A stretch of DNA of 64,000 nucleotides from Streptomyces tanashiensis. GTDB taxonomy: Bacteria; Actinomycetota; Actinomycetes; Streptomycetales; Streptomycetaceae. Made by a program: the position numbers and the translations under genes. The notes beneath the pieces are model-generated. The model saw only the letters and a program-made list of their open reading frames with translations, had not been told where the DNA came from and ran no database searches. Where the stretch lies: positions 221,780 through 285,779 of the forward strand of contig NZ_BMRZ01000010.1 of assembly GCF_014648895.1 (NCBI RefSeq), given 5' to 3'. Below are positions 8,076-16,206 of this stretch, in pieces (the first letter of the stretch is position 1; each line of letters starts with the position of its first letter).

Positions 8076-8561
8076 TCAGGAACCGAGCAGGGAGCAGAGC
8101 TGCGAGACCGGGAAGGGGGACTGTCCCGGGTCGGTGGATCCCTGCGGCAGGGAGCCGGGGAAGTCGGCGCAGGTGGAGGTCACGGCGGACTGCGCGTTGT
8201 CGGCGGGCTCCGGCTGATAGGTGGAGATGGTGTCGGTCATGTCCTTGACCCCCTTCTCCTCCGCGGCTCCCTTGCCCGAGGTGAGCTTGCCCATGCAGGA
8301 ATCCGAGCTGGGCGGGCACTCGTCGAGCTTCTTGCCGACGGCCTTGATGTCCTTGTCCGCCTGGCCGGCCGCCTCCTCGGTCTTCTTCTGCTGCTCCTCG
8401 ATCTCCTTGGCCTCCTTGGCATTGGCCTCCTTGTCCAGGCAGGCCTGGTCGTCGGGCTTGCACTCCTCGGCGTACGCGACGGGGGCCAGGGGCAGGCCGA
8501 GAGCGGCGGCAAGGACGGCGGCGGTCAGCACACGACGTGCCGATGTCTTCCATACGGGCAT
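8076..8561 (-). CDS. Small secreted six-cysteine coiled-coil protein
   Basis: 161 residues with a signal peptide (VLTAAVLAAALGLPLAPVAY, cleavage at AYA-EE). The mature part has a charged coiled-coil stretch (NAKEAKEIEEQQKKTEEAAG) between two CX5-6C pairs (CKPDDQAC and CPPSSDSC) and two more Cys near the C-terminus (STCADF, SQLC), six in all, probably forming disulfides. The ATG has AAGGGAG upstream. It is first in the minus-strand run and starts from the 669-bp intergenic region shared with the RCC1 genes. No family recognised. It could be a partner or chaperone of the two beta-rich proteins downstream; that is inference from operon position. Confidence 0.8.
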   Translation of the reverse strand: MPVWKTSARRVLTAAVLAAALGLPLAPVAYAEECKPDDQACLDKEANAKEAKEIEEQQKKTEEAAGQADKDIKAVGKKLDECPPSSDSCMGKLTSGKGAAEEKGVKDMTDTISTYQPEPADNAQSAVTSTCADFPGSLPQGSTDPGQSPFPVSQLCSLLGS

Positions 8562-9230
8562 GGGAACTCCCTTGGGACAGGGGTGAGTTGAATGGCTCGG
8601 CCGGGGACGCCAGGGGCGGACAGGGGACTGTCCTCAAGATCACCGAGCGCATTCCGACGCTAGCCGCCGGGCCCCCGACGCCCCGGCAGGACACACGGTG
8701 CGGCGCGCGCCGACGGGCCCGCTCACCACTTCGGCGGAGCGCACTCGGGGCCGCCGCGAGGGCCGGGATCCGGGGTCCTCACGAGCGGCCTCCCGGGCCC
8801 GCGGGTCCACCCGTTCGTAGGGAATCCAAGGCGCCGGCGAGAGGGCGGTCGGCCGTACGCGGCGGGGGCCCTCACTCCCCCGGCCGCCGCCGTTCGGCGG
8901 CCCGCCGGCGGCGACCCCGAGGGCCCCCGCGAGGCGCTCCGGAGACGCGAACGCGCCCCCGGGAACACCTCCCCGAACGGGCGTCCGTCAGACGGGTGTT
9001 TCAGCGGTTCCGGCTCGCCTCGGTGATCATTCTCGGTCAGTCTGCTCATGTGCCCGACGGCCCGTCCCGGCCGTCGCACCCGGCCCCTGGGCACCCCATG
9101 CCCAAGGGCCCGGCACGGCCTGTCCGCATGACCCGCGCCCGCCACGCACGCGCCTCCGCCGACCCCCGCGGGGCCACCGTCCGACCGGGCGCAGCGCTCC
9201 CGTATGTCCCCATCGAAGGAGAGCAGAGCC
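8562..9230. other. Divergent intergenic region without a supported gene
   Basis: This stretch separates the secreted-protein operon (minus) from the RCC1 genes (plus) and should hold both promoters. Open frames in it have no ribosome sites or protein character. The one clear structure is the large inverted repeat at 8862-8930. I see no tRNA, integrase remnant or other RNA gene here. Confidence 0.6.
8862..8930. repeat. Large nested inverted repeat (cruciform/hairpin)
   Basis: A perfect 12-bp stem, GCGGGGGCCCTC (8862-8873) with GAGGGCCCCCGC (8919-8930), encloses a second perfect 7-bp stem, GGCCGCC (8882-8888) with GGCGGCC (8896-8902). It may terminate or insulate the two divergent units, or act in a long leader. 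No protein-binding match recognised. Confidence 0.55.
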
Positions 9231-10454
9231 ATGTCCCGTACACGCCGCAGTCCCCTGCGTACCCCCTTCCGCGGTCTACCGTTCGCGGCGGCCGCGCTCA
9301 CGGCGGCCGCAGCCCTCACCGCCGTACCGGCCACCCACGCGCTCGCCAACGAGGGCAACCCGACCGTGCTGAGCTGGGGCGCCGGCCGCACCGGCCAACT
9401 CGGCAACGGCACCCTCGCCGACAGCCTCAGCCCGACCTCGGTCACCAGCCTCTTCCGCGGCGACGTCGACCAGGTCTCGGCCGGCGGCACGTCCTCGGCC
9501 GACTCGTTCGTCCTCGCCCGCACCGACAAGACGGTCAAGTCCTGGGGCCACAACTCCTCCGGCCAGCTCGGCAACGGCGGCAACACCAACCAGACCGTGC
9601 CCACCACCGTCCCGCGCCTGACCAACATCAAGGACATCGCCGCGGGCGGGAAGCACGCCCTCGCCCTCGACACCAGCGGCCAGGTCTACTCCTGGGGCGA
9701 CAACGCCTACGGCCAGCTCGGCAACAACCGCACCGGCGACAGCCGCACGGTCCCCGACCGCGTCCAGGGCATGCCCAAGGTCAAGCAGATCTCGGCCGGC
9801 TGCGACTTCAGCCTCGCCCTCCTGGAGAACGGCAAGGTGTACGCCTGGGGCCGCGGCATCCACGGCCAGCTCGGCAACGGCAGCCGCGCCACCAGCTCCG
9901 TGCCCCGGCAGGTGCAGGGCCTGGAGAACATCGTCGAGATCGACGCCGGCTGCCACCACGCCCTCGCGCTGACCGCCGACGACACGGTCAAGTCCTGGGG
10001 CTACAACCTCTACGGCCAGCTCGGCAACTCCTCCACCAAGTCCGCCACGCTCCCCGTCGACGTGGACTGGATCGAGGGCGTCTCCGACATCGAGGCGGGC
10101 GCCTTCCACAACTACGTGAAGACGAGCGACAGCCACGTCTGGGGCTGGGGCAACAACCAGTACGGCCAGCTCCTGGAGGGCGACGAGGCCTTCGACTCCA
10201 ACGTCTCCCGCACCAACCGCACCGCCCCCGTCGAGATCCCGCGCCTCGAAGGCGTCCAGCACCTCGCCGCCGGCGCCCGGCACGGCGTCGCCGTCACGGC
10301 GGACGAGGTCTTCACCTGGGGCCACAACGGCGAGGGCCAGCTCGGCAACGGCACGACGGTCGCCCGCTACGAGTCGGTGAAGATCCTCAACGAGGGCTCG
10401 GCGATCAAGGCGGTGGCCGTCTCCCTGGGCGGCAACACGACGTACGCGTACTGA
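9231..10454 (+). CDS. Secreted RCC1-repeat (beta-propeller) protein 1
   Basis: 407 residues with a signal peptide (basic MSRTRRSPLRTPFRG, hydrophobic core, ATHA-LA cleavage). The body is about seven RCC1 repeats, each with a W-G-x-N/G..GQLG core (SWGAGRTGQLGNG, SWGHNSSGQLGNG, SWGDNAYGQLGNN, AWGRGIHGQLGNG, SWGYNLYGQLGNS, GWGNNQYGQL, TWGHNGEGQLGNG), enough for one seven-bladed propeller. The ATG at 9231 follows GAAGGA by about 10 nt; an ATG at 9204 lacks a site and would spoil the signal peptide. The protein ends TTYAY, a terminal motif shared with the next two genes. Propellers of this kind bind proteins or glycans; the ligand is unknown. Confidence 0.85.
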   Translation: MSRTRRSPLRTPFRGLPFAAAALTAAAALTAVPATHALANEGNPTVLSWGAGRTGQLGNGTLADSLSPTSVTSLFRGDVDQVSAGGTSSADSFVLARTDKTVKSWGHNSSGQLGNGGNTNQTVPTTVPRLTNIKDIAAGGKHALALDTSGQVYSWGDNAYGQLGNNRTGDSRTVPDRVQGMPKVKQISAGCDFSLALLENGKVYAWGRGIHGQLGNGSRATSSVPRQVQGLENIVEIDAGCHHALALTADDTVKSWGYNLYGQLGNSSTKSATLPVDVDWIEGVSDIEAGAFHNYVKTSDSHVWGWGNNQYGQLLEGDEAFDSNVSRTNRTAPVEIPRLEGVQHLAAGARHGVAVTADEVFTWGHNGEGQLGNGTTVARYESVKILNEGSAIKAVAVSLGGNTTYAY

Positions 10455-10470
10455 GCGGGAGCGTGCTCCC

Positions 10471-11628
10471 ATGACGTACGCGTACGCGCGCGGTGCCGCC
10501 GTCTGCCTCGCGCTCCTCGGCCTCGCCGTCTCCCCGGCGCACGCCGAGCCCCGTGACCCCTGGGTGCGGGCGTGGGGCGCGAACACCGCCGGGCAGCTCG
10601 GGAACGGCACGACCCTCGTCCAGCAGACCCCGGCCGCCGTCCAGGGCCTGGCCCGGGGCGACGTCCGCGAACTCGCGGGAGGCGGCGGGAACGACGCCAA
10701 CTCCTTCGCCCTCGCCCTCCTCGACGACGGTACGGTCCAGGCCTGGGGCGGAAACACCAACGGCCAGCTCGGCGACGGAACCACCACCGGGCGGCCCTTC
10801 CCCGCCGCCGTCACCGGACTCTCCGGGGTGTCCCAGGTCGCCGCCGGAATCCACTTCGGATACGCCGTCCGCGGCGGCCGGGTCCTCGCCTGGGGCGACA
10901 ACGCCTTCGGGCAGCTCGGCGACGGGTCCACGACGGGGACCACCCGCCCCCTCGCCGTCCAGAGCCTGAGCAGAGTCACCGACATCGCCGCCGGCTGCTA
11001 CCACGCCGTCGCCCTGCGCGAGGACGGCACCGTCTGGACCTGGGGCCGGAGCAACAACGGCCAGCTCGGCCTCGCCGCCAACGACGACCGGAACACCCCG
11101 CAACGGGTCCCCGGACTCACGGACGTGGTGGAGGTCGCCGCCGGCTGTCACCACTCGCTGGCCCGCACGGCGGACGGCACGGTGAAGGCCTGGGGCTACA
11201 ACGCCAACGGACAGCTCGGGAACGACAGCACCCAGAACAGCTCCGCCCCGGTCGACGTCCAGCACCTCGACGGCGTCGCCCGGGTCTTCGCCTGCGGCTA
11301 CCACAGCTTCGCCGTCCTCGACGACGGAGCCGTACGCGCCTGGGGCTCGAACAACTTCGGCCAGCTGGGCGACGGCAGCACCGTCTCCCGTACCACTCCC
11401 GTCCCCGTCCAGGGCGTGGCAGACGTCCGCGGCCTGGCCGGAGGCTGGCGCCACACCCTCGCCGTCCTCGCCGACGGCTCCGTCCTCGCCTGGGGCGAGA
11501 ACACGGCCGGCCAGCTCGGCGACGCCTCCACCACCGACTCCCCGCTCCCCGTGGTCGCCCTGCCTCCGGGCAGCGGCACGACCCGCGTGGCGACCTCCAC
11601 CGTCTGGAAGTCCAGCTACGCCTACTGA
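10471..11628 (+). CDS. Secreted RCC1-repeat protein 2
   Basis: 385 residues with a short signal peptide (AVCLALLGLAVSPAHA-EP). Seven RCC1 repeats follow (AWGANTAGQLGNG, AWGGNTNGQLGDG, AWGDNAFGQLGDG, TWGRSNNGQLGLA, AWGYNANGQLGND, AWGSNNFGQLGDG, AWGENTAGQLGDA), and the protein ends SSYAY. It begins 16 nt after RCC1 protein 1, so the pair is an operon. The gap forms a tight stem, GGGAG/CTCCC (10457-10470), that overlaps the ribosome site and may couple or lower translation. Repeats 4 to 6 contain AAGCYHAV, AAGCHHSL and ACGYHSF with conserved Cys. The close similarity to the third gene indicates tandem duplication. Confidence 0.86.
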   Translation: MTYAYARGAAVCLALLGLAVSPAHAEPRDPWVRAWGANTAGQLGNGTTLVQQTPAAVQGLARGDVRELAGGGGNDANSFALALLDDGTVQAWGGNTNGQLGDGTTTGRPFPAAVTGLSGVSQVAAGIHFGYAVRGGRVLAWGDNAFGQLGDGSTTGTTRPLAVQSLSRVTDIAAGCYHAVALREDGTVWTWGRSNNGQLGLAANDDRNTPQRVPGLTDVVEVAAGCHHSLARTADGTVKAWGYNANGQLGNDSTQNSSAPVDVQHLDGVARVFACGYHSFAVLDDGAVRAWGSNNFGQLGDGSTVSRTTPVPVQGVADVRGLAGGWRHTLAVLADGSVLAWGENTAGQLGDASTTDSPLPVVALPPGSGTTRVATSTVWKSSYAY

Positions 11629-11642
11629 CCCGAAAGGTCCCC

Positions 11643-12836
11643 ATGATCATGTCCCGATCACGAAGCACCCTGCTGCTCACCACGCTCACGGCGGTCACCG
11701 CCCTCGCCGCCCCCTGCCTCTCCGCCCACGCCGCCGGCACCGACCCCTGGGTCCGCGCCTGGGGCGAGAACGCCCAGGGCCAGCTCGGCAACGGCAGCGT
11801 CCTCGCCCAGCAGACCCCCGCGGCCGTCACCGGCATCACCCGCGACGACGTCCGTGAGCTCTCCGGCGGAGGCGGCGGCGCGGCCGCGGCCGCCAACCCC
11901 TTCGCCGTCGCCCTCCTCAAGGACGGCACCGTGAAGAGCTGGGGCAACAACGCCACCGGCCAGCTCGGCAACGGCACGCTCACCGCCCAGTCCTTCCCCG
12001 CGACCGTCGCCGGGCTCTCCGGCGTGAGCGAGGTCTCCGCCGGCCTCAACCACGCGCTCGCCGTCAAGGGCGGCCGGGTCCTCGCCTGGGGCAGCAACGC
12101 CTCCAAGCAGCTGGGCACCGGCCAGGACACCACCAACCCGTACAAGAACCCGATCCCCGTGCAGAGCCTGGACAAGGTCAAGGACGTCGGAGCGGGCTGC
12201 GACTTCAGCGTGGCGCTCCGGCAGGACGGCACCGTCTGGACCTGGGGCAAGGGCGACAACGGGCGCCTGGGCACGGGCAACAACACCACCCGCGAGACCC
12301 CGCAGAAGGTCCCCGACCTCGTCGACGTCGAATCCGTCGCCGTGGGCTGCGACCACGTCCTCGCGCTCACCGCCGACGGCATCGTCAAGGCCTGGGGCAA
12401 GGGCGCCGAGGGCCAGCTCGGCAACGACTCCACCACGGACAGCAACAAGCCCGTCGACGTCGCCTACCTCGACGCCGTCGCGAGGATCTTCGCCACCTCC
12501 GCGTCCGGCTTCGCCGTCCTCGACGACGGCAGCCTGGCCGGCTGGGGCAAGAACACCGACCGGCAGCTCGGCGACGGCACCAACGCCAACCGCACCACCC
12601 CCGTCGTCCTGGACACCCTCAAGGGCGTCCAGAGCATCGCGGGCGGCGCCGACTTCACCGTGGCCGCGCTCGACGACGGCTCGGTGATCGGCTGGGGCGC
12701 CAACGCGGCCGCCCAGCTCGGCGACGGCACCACGACCGCGCCGACCGGGACGTCGACGGTGACGGCGCTCCCGCCGGGGAGCGGGATCACCCACGTCACG
12801 ACGACGATGACGGGCAAGTCCGCCTTCGCCTACTGA
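11643..12836 (+). CDS. Secreted RCC1-repeat protein 3
   Basis: 397 residues. The ATG at 11643 has GAAAGG 5 nt upstream; a second in-frame ATG follows two codons later. The signal peptide is LLLTTLTAVTALAAPCLSAH with AHA-AG cleavage. Seven RCC1 repeats (AWGENAQGQLGNG, SWGNNATGQLGNG, AWGSNASKQLGTG, TWGKGDNGRLGTG, AWGKGAEGQLGND, GWGKNTDRQLGDG, GWGANAAAQLGDG) precede the end SAFAY. Mature starts of proteins 2 and 3 are nearly identical (DPWVRAWG), so they are the closest pair. It is the last gene of the three-gene operon, followed 30 nt later by a strong hairpin terminator. Function unknown; extracellular or cell-wall location expected. Confidence 0.86.
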   Translation: MIMSRSRSTLLLTTLTAVTALAAPCLSAHAAGTDPWVRAWGENAQGQLGNGSVLAQQTPAAVTGITRDDVRELSGGGGGAAAAANPFAVALLKDGTVKSWGNNATGQLGNGTLTAQSFPATVAGLSGVSEVSAGLNHALAVKGGRVLAWGSNASKQLGTGQDTTNPYKNPIPVQSLDKVKDVGAGCDFSVALRQDGTVWTWGKGDNGRLGTGNNTTRETPQKVPDLVDVESVAVGCDHVLALTADGIVKAWGKGAEGQLGNDSTTDSNKPVDVAYLDAVARIFATSASGFAVLDDGSLAGWGKNTDRQLGDGTNANRTTPVVLDTLKGVQSIAGGADFTVAALDDGSVIGWGANAAAQLGDGTTTAPTGTSTVTALPPGSGITHVTTTMTGKSAFAY

Positions 12837-12865
12837 CGACGGCACCTCCCGGCCGTGCGGAGGCC

Positions 12866-12895
12866 TCTCGACGGGCCCGCGTAGGCCCGTCGAGA
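12866..12895 (+). terminator. Terminator after the RCC1 operon
   Basis: TCTCGACGGGCC (12866-12877) and GGCCCGTCGAGA (12884-12895) form a perfect 12-bp stem with a 6-nt loop, 30 nt past the last RCC1 stop codon. No T run follows, as is common in Streptomyces. Confidence 0.8.
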
Positions 12896-13020
12896 AGGTC
12901 CGCGCAAGCCGACCGACGGCCCCACGCAGGCCCCCCGCCGGGGACCGCGCAGACCACCCGCCGGGTCCCCACACCGCCGAGCCTGGCCAGACACGCCGGC
13001 GACCTGGCAGGATCGCGGGC

Positions 13021-14019
13021 ATGTTCGCCTCGCTCTCCCGCGCCGCCCGCCGCCGTGTCCTGGCGGTCTCGGCCGCGCTGCTCGCGCTGTGCGGGGTGCT
13101 GGCCTGGTGGCTGATTCCGTTCGGCTCCCCGGTCCCGAGCGGCTCGGTCACCTTCAGTACCGGTGTCCCCACCGGCGTCTACCAGCGGTACGGGCTGCTC
13201 CTCAAGAACGCCCTGGCTCAGGACCTGCCCGAGGTGTCGATAACGCTCCAGGACAGCGAGGGCTCCCAGCAGAACCTGGCCCGGGTCGCCACGGGCAAGG
13301 CCGACTTCACCGTCGCGACGGCCGACGCGGTGGCCCAGTACCAGCGCGAGCGCCGGCCCGGCTTCGAGCGGCTGCGCGGCTGCGCACGGCTCTACGACGA
13401 CTACGTGCAGCTCGTCGTGCGCAAGGGATCCACGGTGCAGAATGTCCAGGACCTGCGCGGGCTCCGGGTCGGCGTGGGCCAGGACGGGTCCGGCGTACGG
13501 CTGATCGCCGACCGGGTGCTCGCGGCGGCCGGTCTGGCCCCCGTCAGGGACATCGAACCGGTCTCGGCGGGCATCGACACGATGCCGGAGCTCCTGGAGA
13601 AAGGCAGGCTCGACGCCTTCTTCTGGTCGGGCGGGCTGCCGACCCAGGCGGTGCAGACGCTGTCCGAGCGCTCCCCGATCCGGCTGATCCCGCTGGACGC
13701 CCGTCTGGTCGACCGGCTGCACGACGTCGGGGAGTCGACCCGGCACTACCGGTCGGCGGTGATCCCGGCGGACGCGTACGCGAAGGCGCAGGACGGGCAG
13801 CGGACCGAGACCCTGGCGGTGGCGAACCTGCTGGTCACCACGGCGGACGCCGACGAGGACCTGGTGGAGGGCATCACCCGTACGGTGATCAGGAGCCGGG
13901 ACGGGATCGGCCGCCGGGTCCACCCGGCCCAGCTGGTGGACCTGCGCACCGCCATCTACACCGAGCCCCTGACCCTCCACGACGGCGCCCGCCGCTACTA
14001 CCGCTCGGTGAAGCCCTGA
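13021..14019 (+). CDS. TAXI-family TRAP transporter solute-binding protein
   Basis: 332 residues with an N-terminal membrane anchor or signal (VLAVSAALLALCGVLAWWLI). The mature part follows the TAXI pattern: FSTGVPTGVYQRYG near residue 45, a DSEGSQQNLARVATGKADFT segment, CARLYDDYVQLVVRKGS, and LRGLRVGVGQDGSG. Such proteins bind dicarboxylates or glutamate-like acids for TRAP transporters or act as sensor partners. No TRAP membrane subunits lie nearby. It converges on the gluK/gluR two-component genes, so a ligand-sensing role with GluK is plausible but unproven. A short hydrophobic region with LALC is not a good lipobox. Confidence 0.85.
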   Translation: MFASLSRAARRRVLAVSAALLALCGVLAWWLIPFGSPVPSGSVTFSTGVPTGVYQRYGLLLKNALAQDLPEVSITLQDSEGSQQNLARVATGKADFTVATADAVAQYQRERRPGFERLRGCARLYDDYVQLVVRKGSTVQNVQDLRGLRVGVGQDGSGVRLIADRVLAAAGLAPVRDIEPVSAGIDTMPELLEKGRLDAFFWSGGLPTQAVQTLSERSPIRLIPLDARLVDRLHDVGESTRHYRSAVIPADAYAKAQDGQRTETLAVANLLVTTADADEDLVEGITRTVIRSRDGIGRRVHPAQLVDLRTAIYTEPLTLHDGARRYYRSVKP

Positions 14020-14072
14020 CGCGGAGCCCCGCACGGCGGCCCCGTACGGCTACCGCTCCGTGAAGCCCTGAC
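13999..14072. repeat. 22-bp direct repeat across the convergent TAXI and gluK 3' ends
   Basis: TACCGCTCGGTGAAGCCCTG (from 13999) recurs at 14051 with one mismatch, 52 bp apart. The first copy encodes the last codons and stop of the TAXI gene (YRSVKP). The second copy, read on the other strand, encodes the last residues of the kinase (GFTER). It looks like a local duplication of the TAXI gene end. Confidence 0.7.
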
Positions 14073-15474
14073 CCGGGTCCCGCTCCGCGGGGGCGTGCCG
14101 GGGGACGGTGACGGTGACCCGCAGGCCGTGCGGCTCGTTCGGGGCGAAGGACACGCCTCCGCCGCCCGCCGTGAGCAGCACGCGCGCGATGGAGAGGCCG
14201 AGGCCCGATCCCTTGACGTTCTGGTGCCGGCCGGAGCGCCAGAAGCGGTCGCCGACGCGGCCCAGCTCCTCGTCGGTGAGTCCGGGCCCCTGGTCGGCGA
14301 CGACGACGGCGACGGTCGACCGGTCGGGGACGACCGTGACCGTGACCTCCTCCCCGGCGGGGGTGAACTTCAGCGCGTTGTCGATCACCGCGTCGAGGGC
14401 GCTGGAGAGGGCCACCGGGTCCGCCCAGACGGTGACCGCCCCGCACTCCGCGGTGAGCGTGACGCCCTTGTCCTCGGCGACCGGACGCCAGGACGCGACC
14501 CGCTCGGCGCTGAGCGCGCCGACGTCGGTGAGCCGCAGCTCGGCGGCCGCGTGCTCGGCGAGCGCCAGGTCGAGGAGGTCGTCGAGGACCTGCGCGAGAC
14601 GCTTGCCCTCGGTCCGTACCGAGGCGATCTCCTCGTTGCCCTCGGGGAGCTCCAGGGCGAGGAGCTCGATCCGCAGGAGCAGCGCGGCCAGCGGGTTGCG
14701 CAGCTGGTGGGAGGCGTCGGCGACGAAGGCCCGCTGCTGTTCCAGCGCGTCCTCGACGTTGTCGGCCATCTCGTTGAACGAGCGGGCGAGGCGCCGCAGC
14801 TCGGGCGGGCCGCCGGTGGCGGCGACGCGGGAGTTCATCCGCCCGGTGGCGATGTCGTGGGTGACGGCGTCGAGGACGCGGACCGGTCGCAGCACCCAGC
14901 CGGTGAGCCGGAAGGCGGCGCCGACGGCGAGCAGCATCGCGGCGGCCTCGCCCGCGAAGATCAGCAGCCAGCCGCGCAGGATGCGGGAGCGGAGCTGCCC
15001 GGTGGGCGAGTCGGTGACGACGACGGCGACGACGTCCCCGTCGCGGACGACCGGGGAGGCGATGCTGAGCCGTGCGTCCCGCTGCCAGGGCCAGACCTGG
15101 GGCGGGTCGTGGCTGCGGCGTCCGAGCAGTGCCTCGTTGAAGGCGCGACGGCCCTCCCCCGCGTACGGGACGACCCAGTCCTCGGGGGCGGCGGCCATGG
15201 CGCCGTTGTTGCGGTAGAAGATCCCGGCGCGGATGCCGTACACATCGTGGTAGCTGGCGAGTTCGCCGCCGAGGGTGGCCTGCCGCTCGTCCGTGCCGGG
15301 GCTGCTCTCGCTGACGAACTGGGCGAGGGCGGCGAAGCGCGCGGCGTCGTCGAGCCGGTCGACGACGACCCGCTGCTGCTCGGACGCGGCGAGGCTGGCG
15401 GCCAGCGGGAAGCCGAGGGCGAGCAGCACGCCGGCCATCAGCACGATGAGCAGCGGGAGGAGTCGGGTGCGCAC
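14050..15474 (-). CDS. gluK: Sensor histidine kinase GluK of the glutamate-sensing system
   Basis: 474 residues, GTG start. Two membrane helices (about 5-30 and 170-195) flank an extracytoplasmic sensor domain. A HAMP segment follows, then the H-box FVADASHQLRNPLAALLLRI near residue 260, and an ATPase domain with N box (DNALKF), G1 (DQGPGL) and G2 (GSGLGLSIA). The gene lies 18 nt after the response regulator on the same strand, and the pair is divergent from gluABCD. This is the arrangement of GluR-GluK described in S. coelicolor, which senses extracellular glutamate and activates gluABCD. The last five codons lie in a duplicated copy of the neighbouring TAXI gene end. Confidence 0.88.
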   Translation of the reverse strand: MRTRLLPLLIVLMAGVLLALGFPLAASLAASEQQRVVVDRLDDAARFAALAQFVSESSPGTDERQATLGGELASYHDVYGIRAGIFYRNNGAMAAAPEDWVVPYAGEGRRAFNEALLGRRSHDPPQVWPWQRDARLSIASPVVRDGDVVAVVVTDSPTGQLRSRILRGWLLIFAGEAAAMLLAVGAAFRLTGWVLRPVRVLDAVTHDIATGRMNSRVAATGGPPELRRLARSFNEMADNVEDALEQQRAFVADASHQLRNPLAALLLRIELLALELPEGNEEIASVRTEGKRLAQVLDDLLDLALAEHAAAELRLTDVGALSAERVASWRPVAEDKGVTLTAECGAVTVWADPVALSSALDAVIDNALKFTPAGEEVTVTVVPDRSTVAVVVADQGPGLTDEELGRVGDRFWRSGRHQNVKGSGLGLSIARVLLTAGGGGVSFAPNEPHGLRVTVTVPRHAPAERDPGQGFTER

Positions 15475-15492
15475 GTGAGGAGCCGTCCGGGG

Positions 15493-16206
15493 TTACGCGG
15501 CGGGGGCGACGAGGCGGTAGCCGACGCCCCGTACGGTCTCGATCAGGGCGGGCATCCGCAGCTTGGAGCGCAGGGAGGCGACGTGCACCTCCAGGGTGCG
15601 GCCGGTCCCTTCCCAACTGGTGTGCCAGACCTCGCTGATGATCTGCTCGCGGCGGAAGACGACGCCGGGCCGCTGGGCGAGGAGGGCGAGCAGGTCGAAC
15701 TCCTTGCGGGTGAGCGGGACGCTCTCGCCCTCGACGCTGACCCGGCGGGTGGGCAGCTCGATGGTGACGGAGCCGAGCCGCAGCAGGGCCCCTTCGGCGG
15801 CGCCGACGGCCCCCGTGGTCTCCTCGGCTCCGGCGTTGCGCCGACTGACGGCGTGGATGCGGGCGAGAAGCTCACCGGGGTCGTAGGGCTTGACGACGTA
15901 GTCGTCGGCGCCGAGGTTGAGCCCGTGGATCCGGGAGCGCACGTCGCCGCGCGCGGTCACCATGATCACCGGGGTGGTGGTGAGCTTCCGGATGCGGCCG
16001 CAGACCTGGTAGCCGTCCTGGTCGGGCAGACCGAGGTCGAGCAGGATCACGCCGAACGAGGGCCGCTCGCCCTGGGCGGTGGGCAGGACGGCCTGGAGGG
16101 CCTCCTCGCCGTTGCGGGCGTGCGTGACCGTGAAGCCGTGCTTCGCGAGGATCGCGGAGAGAGCGGCGGCGACGTGGTCGTCGTCCTCGACGAGCAGCAG
16201 TCGCAT
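15493..16206 (-). CDS. gluR: Response regulator GluR (OmpR family)
   Basis: 237 residues starting MRLLLVEDDDHVAAALSAIL. The receiver domain holds the acidic pair (EDD), the phospho-acceptor Asp in ILLDLGLPDQDGY near residue 60, the Thr in MVTARGD and the Lys in DDYVVKPYDPGEL. An OmpR/PhoB winged helix follows, with LTRKEFDLLALLAQRPG and the recognition-helix region ending VRGVGYRLV. The ATG at 16206 has GGAGG 6-8 nt upstream; longer in-frame starts up to 16335 lack a site. By position it should bind the 332-bp region shared with gluA. Confidence 0.9.
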   Translation of the reverse strand: MRLLLVEDDDHVAAALSAILAKHGFTVTHARNGEEALQAVLPTAQGERPSFGVILLDLGLPDQDGYQVCGRIRKLTTTPVIMVTARGDVRSRIHGLNLGADDYVVKPYDPGELLARIHAVSRRNAGAEETTGAVGAAEGALLRLGSVTIELPTRRVSVEGESVPLTRKEFDLLALLAQRPGVVFRREQIISEVWHTSWEGTGRTLEVHVASLRSKLRMPALIETVRGVGYRLVAPAA

